Shown in pieces: positions 11,571 through 40,499 of a stretch of 64,000 bases of DNA. The notes below the pieces were generated by a model, which was given only the letters and a program-made list of their open reading frames with translations, was not told the origin of the DNA and ran no database searches. Each line of letters begins with the position of its first letter. Positions within the stretch are counted from its first letter, which is position 1. Both the position numbers and the translations under genes were made by a program. The DNA comes from Stomorhina lunata (lineage: Eukaryota; Arthropoda; Insecta; Diptera; Rhiniidae): assembly GCA_933228675.1 (NCBI GenBank), contig OW121742.1, forward strand, positions 13,304,975-13,368,974, given 5' to 3'.

Positions 11571-12965
11571 TAAAATTTTCTATAAAATTTAAATGCAAAA
11601 TTTTTCTATAAAAATTTGATCAAAAATCAAAATTTTTCTATAAATAATTGATCAAAATTTTCCTATAAAAATTTGTTAAATGATCAAAATTTGATCAATG
11701 ATCAACATTTTTCTATAAAAATTTTATCAATGATCAAAATTTTTCTATAAAAATTTGATCAATGATCCAAATTTTTCTATAAAAATTTTATCAATGATCA
11801 AAATTTTTCTATAAAAATTTGATCAATGATCAAAATTTTTCTATAAAAATTTAATCAATGATCAAAAATTTTCTATAAAAATTTGATCAATGATCAAAAT
11901 TTTTCTATAAAAATTTGATCAGTGATCAAAATTTTTCTATCAAAATTTGATCAATGATCAAAATTTGTCTATAAAAATTTAATCAATGATCAAAATTTTT
12001 CTATAAAAATTTGATCAATGATCAAAATTTTTCTATAAAAATTTGATCAGTGATCAAAATTTTTCTATCAAAATTTGATCAATGATCAAAATTTGTCTAT
12101 AAAAATTTGATCAATGATCAAAATTTTTCTATAAAAATTTGATCAATGATCAAAATTTTTCTATAAATATTTGATCAATGATCAAAATTTTCCTATAAAA
12201 ATTTGATAAATGATCAAAATTTTTCTATAAAAATTTGATCAATGATCAAAATTTTTCTATAAAAATTTGATCAATGATCATAATTTTTCTATAAAAATTT
12301 TATCAATGATCAAAATTTTTCTATAAAAATTTTATCAATGATCAAAATTTTTCTATAAAAATTTGATCAATGATCAAAATTTTTCTATAAAAATTTAATC
12401 AATGATCAAAATTTTTCTATAAAAATTTGATCAATGATCAAAATTTTTCTATAAAAACTTGATCAGTGATCAAAATTTTTCTATCAAAATTTTATCAATG
12501 ATCAAAATTTGTCTATAAAAATTTGATCAATGATCAAAATTTTTTTATAAAAATTTGATCAATGATCAAAATTTTTCTATAAAAATTTGATCAATGATCA
12601 AAATTTTTCTATAAAAATTTGATCAATGATCAAAATTTTTCTATAAAAATTTGATAAATGATCAAAATTTTTCTATAAAAACTTGATCAATGATCAAAAT
12701 TTTTCTATAAAAATTTGATCAAAATTTTTCTATAAAAATTTGTTCAATGATCAAAATTTTTCTATAAAAATTTGATCAATGATCAAAATTTTCTTTAAAA
12801 ATTTGATCATTGATCAAAATTTTCTGTAAAAAATTTGATCATTCATCAAACATTTCTATACAAATTTTATCATTGATCAAAAATTTCCATAAAAATTAAA
12901 TCAAAATATTCTATAAAAATTTGATCATTGATTAAAATTTTCTGTAAAAATTGTATAATTTACTA
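11570..12965 (-). repeat. 32 bp variant of the GATC minisatellite
   Basis: About 42 copies of the same family, with one extra T giving AATTTTTCTATAAAAATTT and a 32 bp period. Blocks containing the variants CTATCAAAATTT and ATTTGTCTATAAAAA recur at about 11935, 12063 and 12480, showing local block duplications. The last 180 bases return to the 31 bp form and decay. Confidence 0.93.
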
Positions 12966-13420
12966 TAGAAACTATTTTGCTATTGGAAAAATTAACTATA
13001 GAAAATTTTTTGTTTTAAAAAAAATTCTGCAGAAATTTTTTTTTTTTTATTAAATTTTTCGTTATTAAAAAATTTCTGTAGCTAATTTTTCGCTATTAAA
13101 AAAATTCTCTATAGAAAATTAAAAAAACTTGCCATAGAAAATTTTTCGCTTTTAAAATAATTTTATATAGAAAATTTTTCGCTTTTTAAAATTTTGTATA
13201 GAAAATTGTTTGCTATTAAAAATTTTGTATAGAAAATTTTCTACAGAAAATTTTTCGCTATTAAAAAAATTTTCTATAGAAAATTTTTCGCTATTAAAAA
13301 AATTTTCTATAGAAAATTTTTCGCTATTAAAAAAATTTTCTATAAAAAATTTTTCGCTAGTAGAAAATCTTTCATAGAAAATTTTGCGCTATTAAACAAT
13401 TTTTATTGAAAATTTTACGT
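12966..13420. repeat. Short array with TTTTCTATAGAAAA core and CGCTATT spacer
   Basis: About 15 units of the form AATTTTTCGCTATTAAAAAA plus TTTTCTATAGAAA. It joins directly onto the GATC-type array. The core is the same as in the arrays further downstream, while the spacer differs. Confidence 0.88.
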
Positions 13421-13832
13421 CGCTTCAACTTTCAAACAATTTTACAATTAAAATGTTAGTCATTTAGCATTTTTTGATATTAGGGTGGGATAAAACCTTA
13501 ATGACAATAATTGTTTGTCAAAAATTTAAGAAATTCCCAAAAATCAATAAAACCCCGTCCTAGGTAGTTTAGTTCTAGGAGACTAAGAGAAGAATTTTAA
13601 AAATACAAATATCAAACCAGGAATATGGATATTTCCATTGTAAACTGCAAAAAGCTGCACTTACAACCCAACAACAACTATAGAGCAGAGTAGCCCAAAC
13701 ACTGATGGTGCTGCTATAAGTGGTGGGAAAAGAAATTCTGAAGACACATGTACACCACATACATACATACAATTATTATTGTGAGTTTAAAAAAATGTTT
13801 CCAAAATCTTCCCAAAAAATTCAATAATTCGC
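13421..13832. other. Intergenic sequence, nothing assigned
   Basis: Unique sequence. A 65-codon frame on the minus strand at 13575-13772 has no splice signals or recognisable motif and is not called as a gene. Confidence 0.4.
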
Positions 13833-14683
13833 TATCCCAGCTAGCAACTTATCAGCAAAATGAGTCTTTTGGGATTCTTATAGATGATTAAAAACTGATT
13901 AATCAGTTTGGTGATCTAAAAAAGATTCCAAAAAGACTCCTTAAAACGCTTAAAAAACGTCTAGTTTATAAAAGCACAAACAATTCGTGCAGAATATGTG
14001 CAGTCAAAATCTAATCGAGCAAACGATCCTAATACGACTATTTTCTATGTTATTTAAATCAGTTTGGTGATCAAAAAATACCACAAAAAGACTCAGAAAA
14101 TTCCTTGAAAGCGACTATTTGATAGCCGAATGTGTACAATCAGTTTGGAGATCAAAAAAGTGTACAAAAAGACTCATAGACACTTAGCGAGCGACTAGTT
14201 AAAAATAGCACAAAAAATCTTGTAAAATGTGCGTAATATAACTATTTTTAGGTAATAAAAAAAAAGTAAACAAAAAGACTCGTATCTTATTATGGGAGCG
14301 CGTCGACTACTAAGCATAACATATCATATTCAGAAGCCTAGGTTCGATCCTCGGTCTCGGGATCATCAATTTCTGTAATTATTAACGCAACTTCACTGTT
14401 CGAAAAATAGATATGACGTGTTCTAAAAATAGATATACTGTGTTGTGTAATTAAAAGCTTTATTCTTTTTTTTTAATCTAGCAAAATGTGTGCAGTCATA
14501 TTCTAATCAGCAAAACGAGTCATTAAAGACTCGTTTTGAAGAGTCGCATAAAGGGTACCATTTTCTCGCACAAAGAGATCATTTTTGACTCAAAAGTGAT
14601 ATCATTAACGATCATTTTAATTGTGCAGTGAAGTCAAAAAGACTCATATTTGATTAAAATTTTCCAAAAATTCTAGCTGGGAT
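13833..14683. mobile_element. Short element with ATCCCAGCTAG terminal inverted repeats and internal subrepeats
   Basis: The segment begins ATCCCAGCTAG and ends CTAGCTGGGAT, a perfect 11 bp inverted repeat. Further in, both ends share the word ATGAGTCTTTTTG in inverted order. Inside are three diverged copies of a unit starting CAGTTTGGTGATC and containing AAAAAGACTC (near 13907, 14051 and 14130). There is no coding capacity, so it is a MITE-like non-autonomous element. The target duplication is not clear. Confidence 0.6.
14293..14362 (+). other. tRNA-like segment (SINE-type pol III B box)
   Basis: GGTTCGATCC at 14341-14350 matches the pol III B box, preceded by GGGAGCGCGTCGAC, which resembles the D-arm side of a tRNA. 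The acceptor stem and a clean anticodon arm cannot be formed, so it is a tRNA-derived relic inside the element at 13833-14683 and not a working tRNA gene. Confidence 0.4.
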
Positions 14684-15298
14684 GAAACACTTGATAAAGA
14701 AAAATTTCATTCTCAGTTTGTAATATTTAGACATTTAAAAATGTGCTTATGTGATAGTGGGCACCACTGATTTAGGGAATTACAGATAAAAGTCTTCTAT
14801 TCGGATATTATAGGACAAGGAGAGGACAAGAGAAGGAGAGAGAGTCTTGTTGTAAACACAAAGAGTAAAAGAGATTAAATTTTCTAAAAATAACAATAAA
14901 ACTTAAGATAATAAACAAAAAACATATGTTTCAGACTCAATTTTCAAAATTAAAACTCTGGATGGGAGTTTATGTTGCATGTAAAGAAATAAATGCTGCA
15001 TCTGCAGCAGTTGCAACTTATTACGGGAATAATTGTGTATTACAAATAAATCCCCTCTTGAACAAGAGAGCGTGTTATAAGATTTAAAAACAAAAGACTT
15101 GTGGTATTAAAAAACGTTGAAGGGGGTTGTTTGGTTTCATGCCTCTTGCAACATTTCAGTTTAAAACGTGTTTAACACTCGAAAGGAATACAGCAGAATT
15201 TTTGATTTAGTTGTTTCCTGATAATTTTAGTTTACATTAAAAAAAAATAAACCAAAGACTAATTTTTAATACAAGAAATACAAATTTTTTAAAAAATA
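14684..15298 (+). other. Unique sequence upstream of the F-box-like gene
   Basis: Non-repetitive sequence with a purine-rich patch at 14810-14870. It would include the promoter and leader of the gene starting at 15299, but no TATA box or initiator stands out. Confidence 0.3.
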
Positions 15299-15335
15299 AT
15301 GGAAAAAGTAACAAAGAATATTTTAATACAAAAAG
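15299..15335 (+). CDS. Putative first coding exon of the F-box-like gene
   Basis: ATG followed by 11 codons and a single G before a GTAAAT donor. It was chosen because the phase (1) exactly matches the large exon, which begins with two bases of a split codon, and because it is the nearest such exon upstream of the repeat-filled intron. Other small exons could also fit. Confidence 0.45.
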
Positions 15336-18300
15336 GTAAATTATTTTAATAAACAGTGATAAATGTATACGAAAATTTAATATTAAGTTTTAAAGATAGA
15401 AAAAATATTTAGATTTTATTATAAATAAAAAGTTAGTGGGAGTTCCAAAGATGTCCTAATCAATTCTGATATTTAGAGTAAATATTACTACAAACGCCAG
15501 CAAAAAATTTCAAAGACTTTTTTCTTTTAAAACTTGTTTCTGTAGAATATGATTAGCTGTACATTTTTTTATAGAAAATTTCCAAATAATTTTTTTTTTA
15601 ATTTTTTCAATACAAAATTTAAATATGGAAAAATTTTCTATGAACATTTTTTAATATACAAAAATTTTCTGTAGAAAAAAATTTAAGATCGAAAGATTTT
15701 CTATAGAAAATTTTTTTACAAAACAAAAATTTTATACAGAAAAAATATTTTATGGAACAAACATTTTCTATAGATTTTTAGGTAGAAAGATTAAAAAAAA
15801 AATAAATTATGTAGACAAATTTTCGATATAAAAAATTTTAAAATAGAAAAAATTTTTATATAGAAAAATTTTCGATAGAAAAAATTTGTATTTAGAAAAA
15901 TTATCGATAGCAAAAATTTGTATATAGAAAAAATATCGATAGAAAAAATTTTTATACAGAAAAATTTTCTATAGAAACAATTTTTAAATAAAAAAAAATT
16001 CTATAGAAAAAATTTTCTTATAGAAAAATTTTTCATAGAAAAAAAATTTTTATAGAAAATATTTTTATAGATAAATTTTCTATAAAAAACATTTTTTATA
16101 GAAAAATTATAAGAATTTTCTATAGAAAAAAAATTTAAATAGAAAAATTTTCCAGAGAAAAAATTTTTATATAGATAAGTTTTTTATAGAAAAAATTTTA
16201 ATAAAGAAAAATTTTCTATAGAAAAAATTTTACATACGAAAATTTTATGTAAAAAAATATTGTATATAAAAAAATTTTATAGATCTTTTATAAAAACAGA
16301 ATTAAATATAGAAATATTTTCTATAGAAAAAAATTTTATATAGAAAAACTTTCTATAGAAAAATTTTCTATAAAATAAATTTTTAAATTGAAAAATTTTT
16401 CTATTGCCTAAAATTTTATATAAATTTAATATAGAAAAATTTTCTATATAAAAAAGTTTTGTATAGAAAAATTTTCTATAGACAAATTTTTTTTCTATAG
16501 AAAAATTTTCTATAGACAAATTTTTTTTCTATAGAAAAAATTTTTATATAGAAAAATTTTCTATAGAAAAATTTTCTATAGAAAAGATTTTTATATAGAA
16601 AATTTTTCGATAGAAAGAATTTTTATATAGAAGAATTTATAATAGCAAAAATTGTTATGTAGAAAAAAATGTTGATAAAAAAATTTTTTATATAGAAAAT
16701 ATTTCGATAGAAAAAATTTTTGTATAGAAAAATTTTTCAATAGAAACAAATTTTATATAGAAAAATTTTCGATTGAAAAAATTTTCTATAGAAAAATTTT
16801 CTATAAAAAAATGTTTATTTAAAAAAATTTTCTATAGAAAAAATTTTATATAAAAAAAATTCTATTGGAAAAATTTTTATGTATAAAAATTTTCTATAGA
16901 AAAATTTTATATGGAAGAATTTTGCATAGAAAAAATTTGTATATAGAAAAATTTTCCTGAGAAACAATTTTTATATAGACAAATTTTCTATAGAAAAAAT
17001 ATTTATATAGAAAAATTTTTATATAGAAAAATTTTCTATAGAAAATATTTTAATAAAGCAAAATTTTTTATAGAAAAAATTTTTATTTAGTAAAATTTTC
17101 TATTGAAAAAGAATTTATAAAAATTTTATATAGAAAAGTTTTTATAGAAAAAATTTTAATATATAATTTTTCTATAAAAAAATATTTACATAGAAAAATT
17201 TTCAATAGAAACAATTTTAATTAAGAAAAATTTTCTATAGAAAAATTTTGAGTAAAAAAAATGTATAAAGAAAAATTTTCTACAGAAAAAAATTTTATAT
17301 AGAAAAATTTTCTATTGAATAAAAAATCTATATAAATTAAATTAGAAAAATTTTCTGTAGAAAAAATTTTTATTAGAAAAATTTTTTACACAAAAAATTT
17401 TTAAATAGAAAAATTTTTTTAGAAAAGATTTTTAAATAAAAAAAATTTCTATAGAAAAAATTTTTATATAGAAAAACTTTCTATAGAAAAAATTTTTATA
17501 TAGAAAATTTTCGATAGAAAAAATTTTTATATAGAAAAATTTTCTAAAAAAAATTGTCTGTAGAAAAATTTTTTTTTATAGAAACTTTTTTTAGAATAAA
17601 ATTTTTATATAGAAAAATTTTCTATAGAAAAAATTTTTATATAGAAAAATTTTCTATAGAAAAAATTTTTATATAGAAAAATTTTCTATAGAAAAAATTT
17701 TTATATAGAAAAATTTTCTATAGAAAAAATTTTTGTATAGAAAAAGTTTCGATAGAAAAAATTTTTATATAAAAAATTTTTGATAAAAAAAAATTTTATG
17801 TAGAAAAATTTTCGATAGAAAAAATTTTTATATAGAAAAATTTTCGATAGAAAAAATTTTTATATAGAAAAATTTTCGAAAGAAAAAATTTTTATATAGA
17901 AAAATTTTCGATAGAAAAAATTTTTATATAGAAACATTTTCTATAGAAAAAATTTTAATAAAGAAAAATTTTCTATAGAAAAAATTTTTATATAGAAAAA
18001 TTTTCTATTGAAAAAGAATTTATATAAATTTTATATAGAAAAGTTTTCTATAGAAAAAATTTTAATACTGAAAAATTTTCGATAGAAAAAAATTTTACAT
18101 ATAAAAATTTTATTTAAAAAACGTTGTATCTAGAAAAATTTTGTATAGGAACTATTTAATAAAGAAAACTTTTCTATAAAAAAAAGAATTAAATATAGAA
18201 AAATTTTCTATAGAAAAAATTTTATATTGAAAAACTTTCTATAGAAAAAATTTTATATTGAAAAACTTTCAATAGGAAAAATGTTTAAATTGAAAAATAT

Positions 18301-20044
18301 TCTATTGATTTTTAGTCAATACAGAAAAAAGTTTTATATAGAAAACTTTTCTATACAAACAATTTTTCAGTAAAAAAGATTTTGATATAGAAAAATTTTC
18401 TATAGAAAAAATTTTTATATAGAAAAATTTTCTATAGAAAAAATTTGTATATAGAAAAATTTTCTAAAGAAAAAATTTTTATATAGAAAAATTTTTTAAA
18501 GAAAAAATGTTTATATAGAAAATTATATAAAACATTTTTTCTAAAAAATATTTATATAGAAAATTAAAAAAAAAAATGTAAAAATGTATGTACACTATTT
18601 TTTCCTATAAAAATTTTTATGAAGAAACATTTTATGCATATACAAATTTTTTTCGAAAAAAAGTTTTTTAAAAAATTTTTTCAGAAAAATGTTTATATAG
18701 AAAAATTTTTATTCACAAAATTTGTATATAGAAATTTTCTGTAAAAAAATTTTTACAAAATCTTATCCTTTATAATTTTCCATACTTTCAGATTTCATCA
18801 ATCAAAACTCCACAGCCGGACGCTCATCCAGATACAAATCTCCCCTTTTGCAAGATCTCAATTACGACTGTTTGAGAGAAATCATCCAGCACTTGGACCT
18901 GGCCGCACAATTTTCTCTACTTAAATCATCCAAACAATTTTTACAGATAATACTCTACGATATATGGTATCCGTTTTATGATGATATATTCGATATATCC
19001 AAAGATCAGTCTATGCTCAAGCAAACCAAAGATTTTCAGCTTGACTTGTTAAAACTTCTTATTAAAAACTTTTCTGGAATTAAGGGTATATCGTTGGGAA
19101 TATTTCAAAAGTTTTTAATTAAAATTCCTAATGAAGACTTTTCGAATATTTCAAAATTAAGTATAACAAATTTTAATATTGATCAAACTGGATCTCATAT
19201 TTTACATTTTAAAAATTTTGATAAATTTCCCCATTTACAGGATTTAGAACTGATTGACTTAAGCTTAAAATTCTCCTCTAGGGATACATTTTTAGCCTTA
19301 AGATCTTTAAATTTAAGAAATATTATTGTATTAAATGATGGAGAGGGTGACTTTTTAAAACAAATTTTGAACTATAATTTGGAAAAATTAACTCTTATTC
19401 TACCTCCCGCAAATTTTGTAACCTACAACAATTTCTCGGAAATCGAGAAATGTCTACAACTAAAAGAACTTACCATAAGCTTTCATTATTTATATGACCC
19501 TCGGATACTGGATTGTATTTTAAATCTAACCTCTTTGCAGATACTAACCCTAGAATCCAAAGACAACTTTTATTTTACCTCCAAAGATCATACAATATTT
19601 TATGTTATTCTAAAGATCTTCTCACAAAATCCCTATAAATATATTAAGACCCTACATCTGAATGGCATGCCCGAAAAAAATTTCTTTTTCTGCCCTTACC
19701 TACAGGATATTACTCACCTTAATTGGATAATTACCAAAATTTTCCATCGCAAATCGGATGGTTCCGTGGAATGGAAATCGGATATACCTCAAGTTATTAA
19801 ATCATTTTATGATTTTCTTGTGGACACAAAAGGTCTAAGGCAAGTCTTTGTAAGAGATAATATTTTTCATAAGAAGCGGGTGATCAAGGAATTAGATTTT
19901 GTGGAAAAAATCCAAGACTTAAGAATGGCTAAAGGTTTTGAAAGACTGAAGTTTGTAAATAATTATAAGGAATTTAGTTTAAGTAAATCCCTTAAAGATC
20001 TGACAGAGGGATCGGTAAGATTTTTTATGGCTAAAAGGGATTAG
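15299..20044 (+). CDS. F-box / leucine-rich-repeat-like protein, two exons, about 429 aa
   Basis: The large exon 18792-20044 is open from acceptor CTTTCAG to the TAG stop. Its first residues FINQNSTAGRSS have no ATG, so an upstream exon is needed. A 37-base exon at 15299-15335 (MEKVTKNILIQK plus one base, donor G|GTAAAT) fits: it is phase 1 and completes a GAT codon. Residues about 33-70 (LLQDLNYDCLREIIQHLDLA onwards) resemble an F-box, the Skp1-binding module of SCF ubiquitin ligase substrate receptors. The rest shows irregular LRR-like strands such as LQDLELIDL, LRSLNLRNI, LEKLTLIL, LQILTLES and IKTLHLNGM. The substrate and orthologue are unknown. The F-box call is by pattern only, and the first exon is the least certain part. 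Confidence 0.7.
15540..18770. repeat. 32 bp palindromic-core array filling intron 1 of the F-box-like gene
   Basis: Roughly 100 units. The best-preserved part (17590-17990) alternates TTTTCTATAGAAAAA with ATTTTTATATAGAAAAA at a 32 bp period. Many units carry TTTTCGATAGAAAA in place of CTATAG. The outer parts are strongly decayed. The array ends about 20 bases before the exon acceptor. Confidence 0.92.
18792..20044 (+). CDS. Main coding exon of the F-box-like gene
   Basis: Starts after a pyrimidine-containing acceptor TACTTTCAG and runs 417 codons to the TAG at 20042-20044. Composition and codon use are those of a real fly gene, in sharp contrast to the repeats on both sides. The protein ends with a basic, hydrophilic tail, SVRFFMAKRD. 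Confidence 0.85.
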
Positions 20045-20063
20045 TTTAAGGTTATTTTTTGCA

Positions 20064-20069
20064 AATAAA
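20064..20069 (+). terminator. Polyadenylation signal of the F-box-like gene
   Basis: A canonical AATAAA lies 20 bases after the stop codon, so the 3' untranslated region is very short. The next minisatellite starts about 90 bases further on. Confidence 0.6.
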
Positions 20070-20154
20070 AATATAAATAACACTATTAAAAAAAGAATTA
20101 TACATTGTTTTTTTTTATATATAATTTTAAGATTCAGGTAAGTATAGCAATCAA

Positions 20155-22610
20155 GTCTTCTATAGAAAAAATGTTCTATAGAAAACATTTTTACATAGAA
20201 AAATTTTCTATAGAAGAAAATTTTATATAGAAAAATTTTCTATAGAAAAAAATTTTATATAGGAAAATTTTCTATAGAAAAAAATTTTATGTAGAAAAAA
20301 ATTTTCTATAGAAAAATTTTCTATAGAAAAATTTTTATACAGAAAAATTTTCTATAGAAAAAATTTATATACCGAAAAATTTTCTATAGAAAATTTTTTT
20401 ATAACGAAAAATGTTCTATAGAAAATTTTTTTATAACGAAAAATGTTCTATAGAAAATTTTTTAATAACGAAAAATGTTCTATAGAAAATTTTTTAATAA
20501 CGAAAAATTTTCTGTAGAAAATTTTTTTATAACGAAAAATTTTCTATAGAAAAATTTTTTATAACGAAAAATTTTCTATAGAAAATTTTTTATAACGAAA
20601 AATTTTCTATAGAAAATTTTTTATAACGAAAAATTTTCTATAGAAAATTTTTTATAACGAAAAATTTTCTATAGAAAATTTTTTATAACGAAAAATTTTC
20701 TATAGAAAATTTTTTATAACGAAAAATTTTCTATAGAAAATTTTTTATAACGAAAAATTTTCTATAGAAAATTTTTTATAACGAAAAATTTTCTATAGAA
20801 AATTTTTTATAACGAAAAATTTTCTATAGAAAATTTTTTTATAACAAAAAATTTTTTTATAACGAAAAATTTTCTATAGAAAATTTTTTTATAACAAAAA
20901 TTTTTTTTATAACGAATAATTTTCTATAGAAAATTTTTTTATAACGAAAAATTTTCTATAGAAAATTTTTTTATAACGAAAAATTTTCTATAGAAAATTT
21001 TTTTATAACTAAAAATTTTCTATAGAAAATTTTTTTATAACGAAAACTTTTCTATAGAAAATTTTTTTATAACGAAAAATTCTCTATAGAAAATTTTTTT
21101 ATAACAAACAATTTTTTTATAACGAAAAATTTTCTATAGAAAAATTTTTTTTAACGAAAAATTTTCTATAGAAAATTTTTTTATAACGAAAAATTTTCTA
21201 TAGAAAATTTTTTTATAGCGAAAAATTTTCTATTGAAAATTTTTTTATAACGAAAAATTTTCTATAGAAAAATTTTTTATAACGAAAAATTTTCTATAGA
21301 AAATTTTTTTATAACGAAAAATTTTCTATAGAAAATTTTTTTATAACGAATAATTTTCTATAGAAAATTTTTTTATAACGAAAAATTTTCTATAGAAAAT
21401 TTTTCTATAACGAAAATTTTTCTATAGAAAATTTTTTTATAACGAAAAATTTTCTATTGAAAATTTTTTTATAACGAAAAATTGTCTATAGAAAATTTTT
21501 TTATAACGAAAAATTTTCTATAGAAAATTTTTTTATAACGAAAAATTTTTTTATAACGAAAAATTTTCTATAGAAAATTTTTTTATAACGAAAAATTTTC
21601 TATAGAAAATTTTTTTATAACAAAAAATTTTCTATAGAAAATTTTTTTATAACGAAAAATTTTCTATAGAAAATTTTTTTTATAACGAAAAATTCTCTAT
21701 AGAAAATTTTTTTATAACAAAAAATTTTTTTATAACGAAAAATTTTCTATAGAAAAATTTTTTTTAACGAAAAATTTTCTATAGAAAATTTTTTTATAAC
21801 GAAAAATTTTTTATAGAACATTTTTTTTTAACGAAAAATTTTCTGTAGAAAAATTTTTTATAACGAAAAATTTTCTATAGAGAATTTTTTTATAACGAAA
21901 AATTTTTTATAGAAAATTTTATTATAACGAAAAATTTTCTATAGAAAATTTTTCTATGACGAAAATTTTTCTATAGAAAATTTTTTTATAACGAAAAATT
22001 TTCTATAGGAAATTTTTCTATAACGAAAAATTTTCTATAGAAAATTTTTCTATGACGAAAATTTTTCTATAGAAAATTTTTTTGTAACGAAAAATTTTCT
22101 ATAGAAAATATTTTTATAACGAAAAATTTTCTATAGAAAATTTTTCTATAACGAAAATTTTTCTATAGAAAATTTTTTTATAACGAAAAATTTTCTATAG
22201 GAAATTTTTCTATAACGAAAATTTTTCTATAGAAAATTTTTTTATAACGAAAAATTTTCTATAGAAAATTTTTCTATAACGAAAATTTTTCTATAGAAAA
22301 TTTTTTTATAACGAAAAATTTTCTATAGGAAATTTTTCTGTAACGAAAATTTTTCTATAGAAAATTTTTTTGTAACGAAAAATTTTCTATAGAAAATATT
22401 TTTATTACGAAAAATTTTCTATAGAAAATTTTTTTATAACGAAAAATTTTGTAAAGAAAAATTTTCAAAAGAAGAATTTTTTTTTTTTTTTTAACGGAAA
22501 ATTTTTTATAATGAAAAGTTTTCTAACGAAAAGTTTTTTGTAACGAAAAAATTATTTTTAACGAAAAATTTTCTATAGAAAAATTTTTTATAACGAAAAA
22601 TTGTCTATAC
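20155..22610. repeat. 31-32 bp array TTTTCTATAGAAAA with TAACGAAAA spacer
   Basis: About 78 copies. The unit is TTTTCTATAGAAAATTTTT followed by TTATAACGAAAAA. The copies at 20570-20830 are almost identical, while the later half has block variants such as TATGACGAAAA and AGGAAATTTTTC recurring at intervals of about 110-190 bases. It begins with the CTATAG/ATATAG form seen upstream of the F-box gene. Confidence 0.94.
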
Positions 22611-23105
22611 ATAGTCAGAGTTGTCCTTTAAGTTCTGGAAATAATATAGTAAACCTTGACTGACTATACCTCTTTATACTTGATCGTTTTCACGCTTTTA
22701 ATATTTGCTTGTACATACAAAAACTAAACTAGTTTTGGTCGGTTCAAGTCTTTAAGAAGTTAACTCAAATACAAATTTTGAAAAATTTCAAACACTGAAA
22801 ATAACCGATATATTGTTAACCCTAAATGTAAAACTGACATTATTATACAGAAAACAAAACCATAACGAAACTTCAAAAAAAATTTCAAGTTTAATCAAAA
22901 TTGTAAAAATCTTTCTCAAATATTTTTCCATAATTTTTATTTTCTAATAATTTTTAAAAATATTAGGCATTAGCATATTAACAATAGAATCTATATAAAT
23001 TTAACTACAAAATTGTTACATAGAACAAAATACTAGAGCCAACTTTTGAATGCTATAATAATTTAGATAAATTAAAATAAAATAAATTTTGTTGCAAACA
23101 AAAAA
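22611..23105 (+). promoter_or_regulatory. Upstream region of the 28-exon gene
   Basis: Unique sequence between the array and the first ATG. The first part (22614-22700), with CCTTGACTGACTATACC, looks like a decayed end of the mini-me-like repeat. No clear TATA box is visible. The leader of the gene presumably lies in the last 100-200 bases. Confidence 0.3.
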
Positions 23106-39710
<16,605 letters not shown>

Positions 39711-39879
39711 AAATCAAAAAATTTGTTTTTCAAAATTTTCCATTCCGTTTAATGAAAAAAAAAATATATTCATATTTTGTGTTTTAAAAGTATTTTTTAA
39801 CTGGTATTGGTAAAAATTTTGTACAAAAGCATTTAAGAATTTATTAAAAAGAAACAAAATTTGTAATATTTATTTTTTA

Positions 39880-40480
39880 ATGCCATGGCTAACAAAATTA
39901 CTAAGTGCAGTACTAAAACTAGTACCAATGATAGTAATAATACTAATATAAAATTGAGGACTAATGCCAACTAATGATAAAACTTCATATTAGAACTAGT
40001 AAATTTAATAATATTAGTACTAAAAATAATTCTTATACAAGTTTTAATAAAAGTACCAATAATATTTTCAAAAAAGTACTAACAATAGTACTAAATATAG
40101 TATGTACTAAAAATAGTACCAACAATACTAATAAAACTATATACATATTAACATACTAATACTAATAAAATAGTACTACTAATTATAATACTAATAAAAG
40201 TACCAATAATAGTACTACAAATAGTACTTAATGTATTACTAATAATGGTTTTAACAAAAGTATCAACAATAGTACTAATATCAGTAACAACACTGGTTCT
40301 TGTATTATAACTAATTACAATTTTACAAATAGTTCTAATAAAAAGTACCAAGAATAGTGCAATAGTACTTGTTTTATTTCTACTAATACTTTTAAAGTGC
40401 TAACAATAAAACTTATGATAGTAGTACTAATAACAGTACTAAAACTAGTTATAATATTAATACTAATAATCTCGAGTCGG
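39880..40480. repeat. Degenerate TAGTACTAATA simple repeat, block 1
   Basis: Dense in AGTACTAATAATAGTACTAA-like words with a loose 12 and 15 base rhythm built from ACTAAT, AGTACC and AATAGT. The open frames inside are Ser/Thr/Asn-rich artefacts of the repeat. Confidence 0.85.
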
Positions 40481-40499
40481 CGCAAAGAGAATAAAACAA

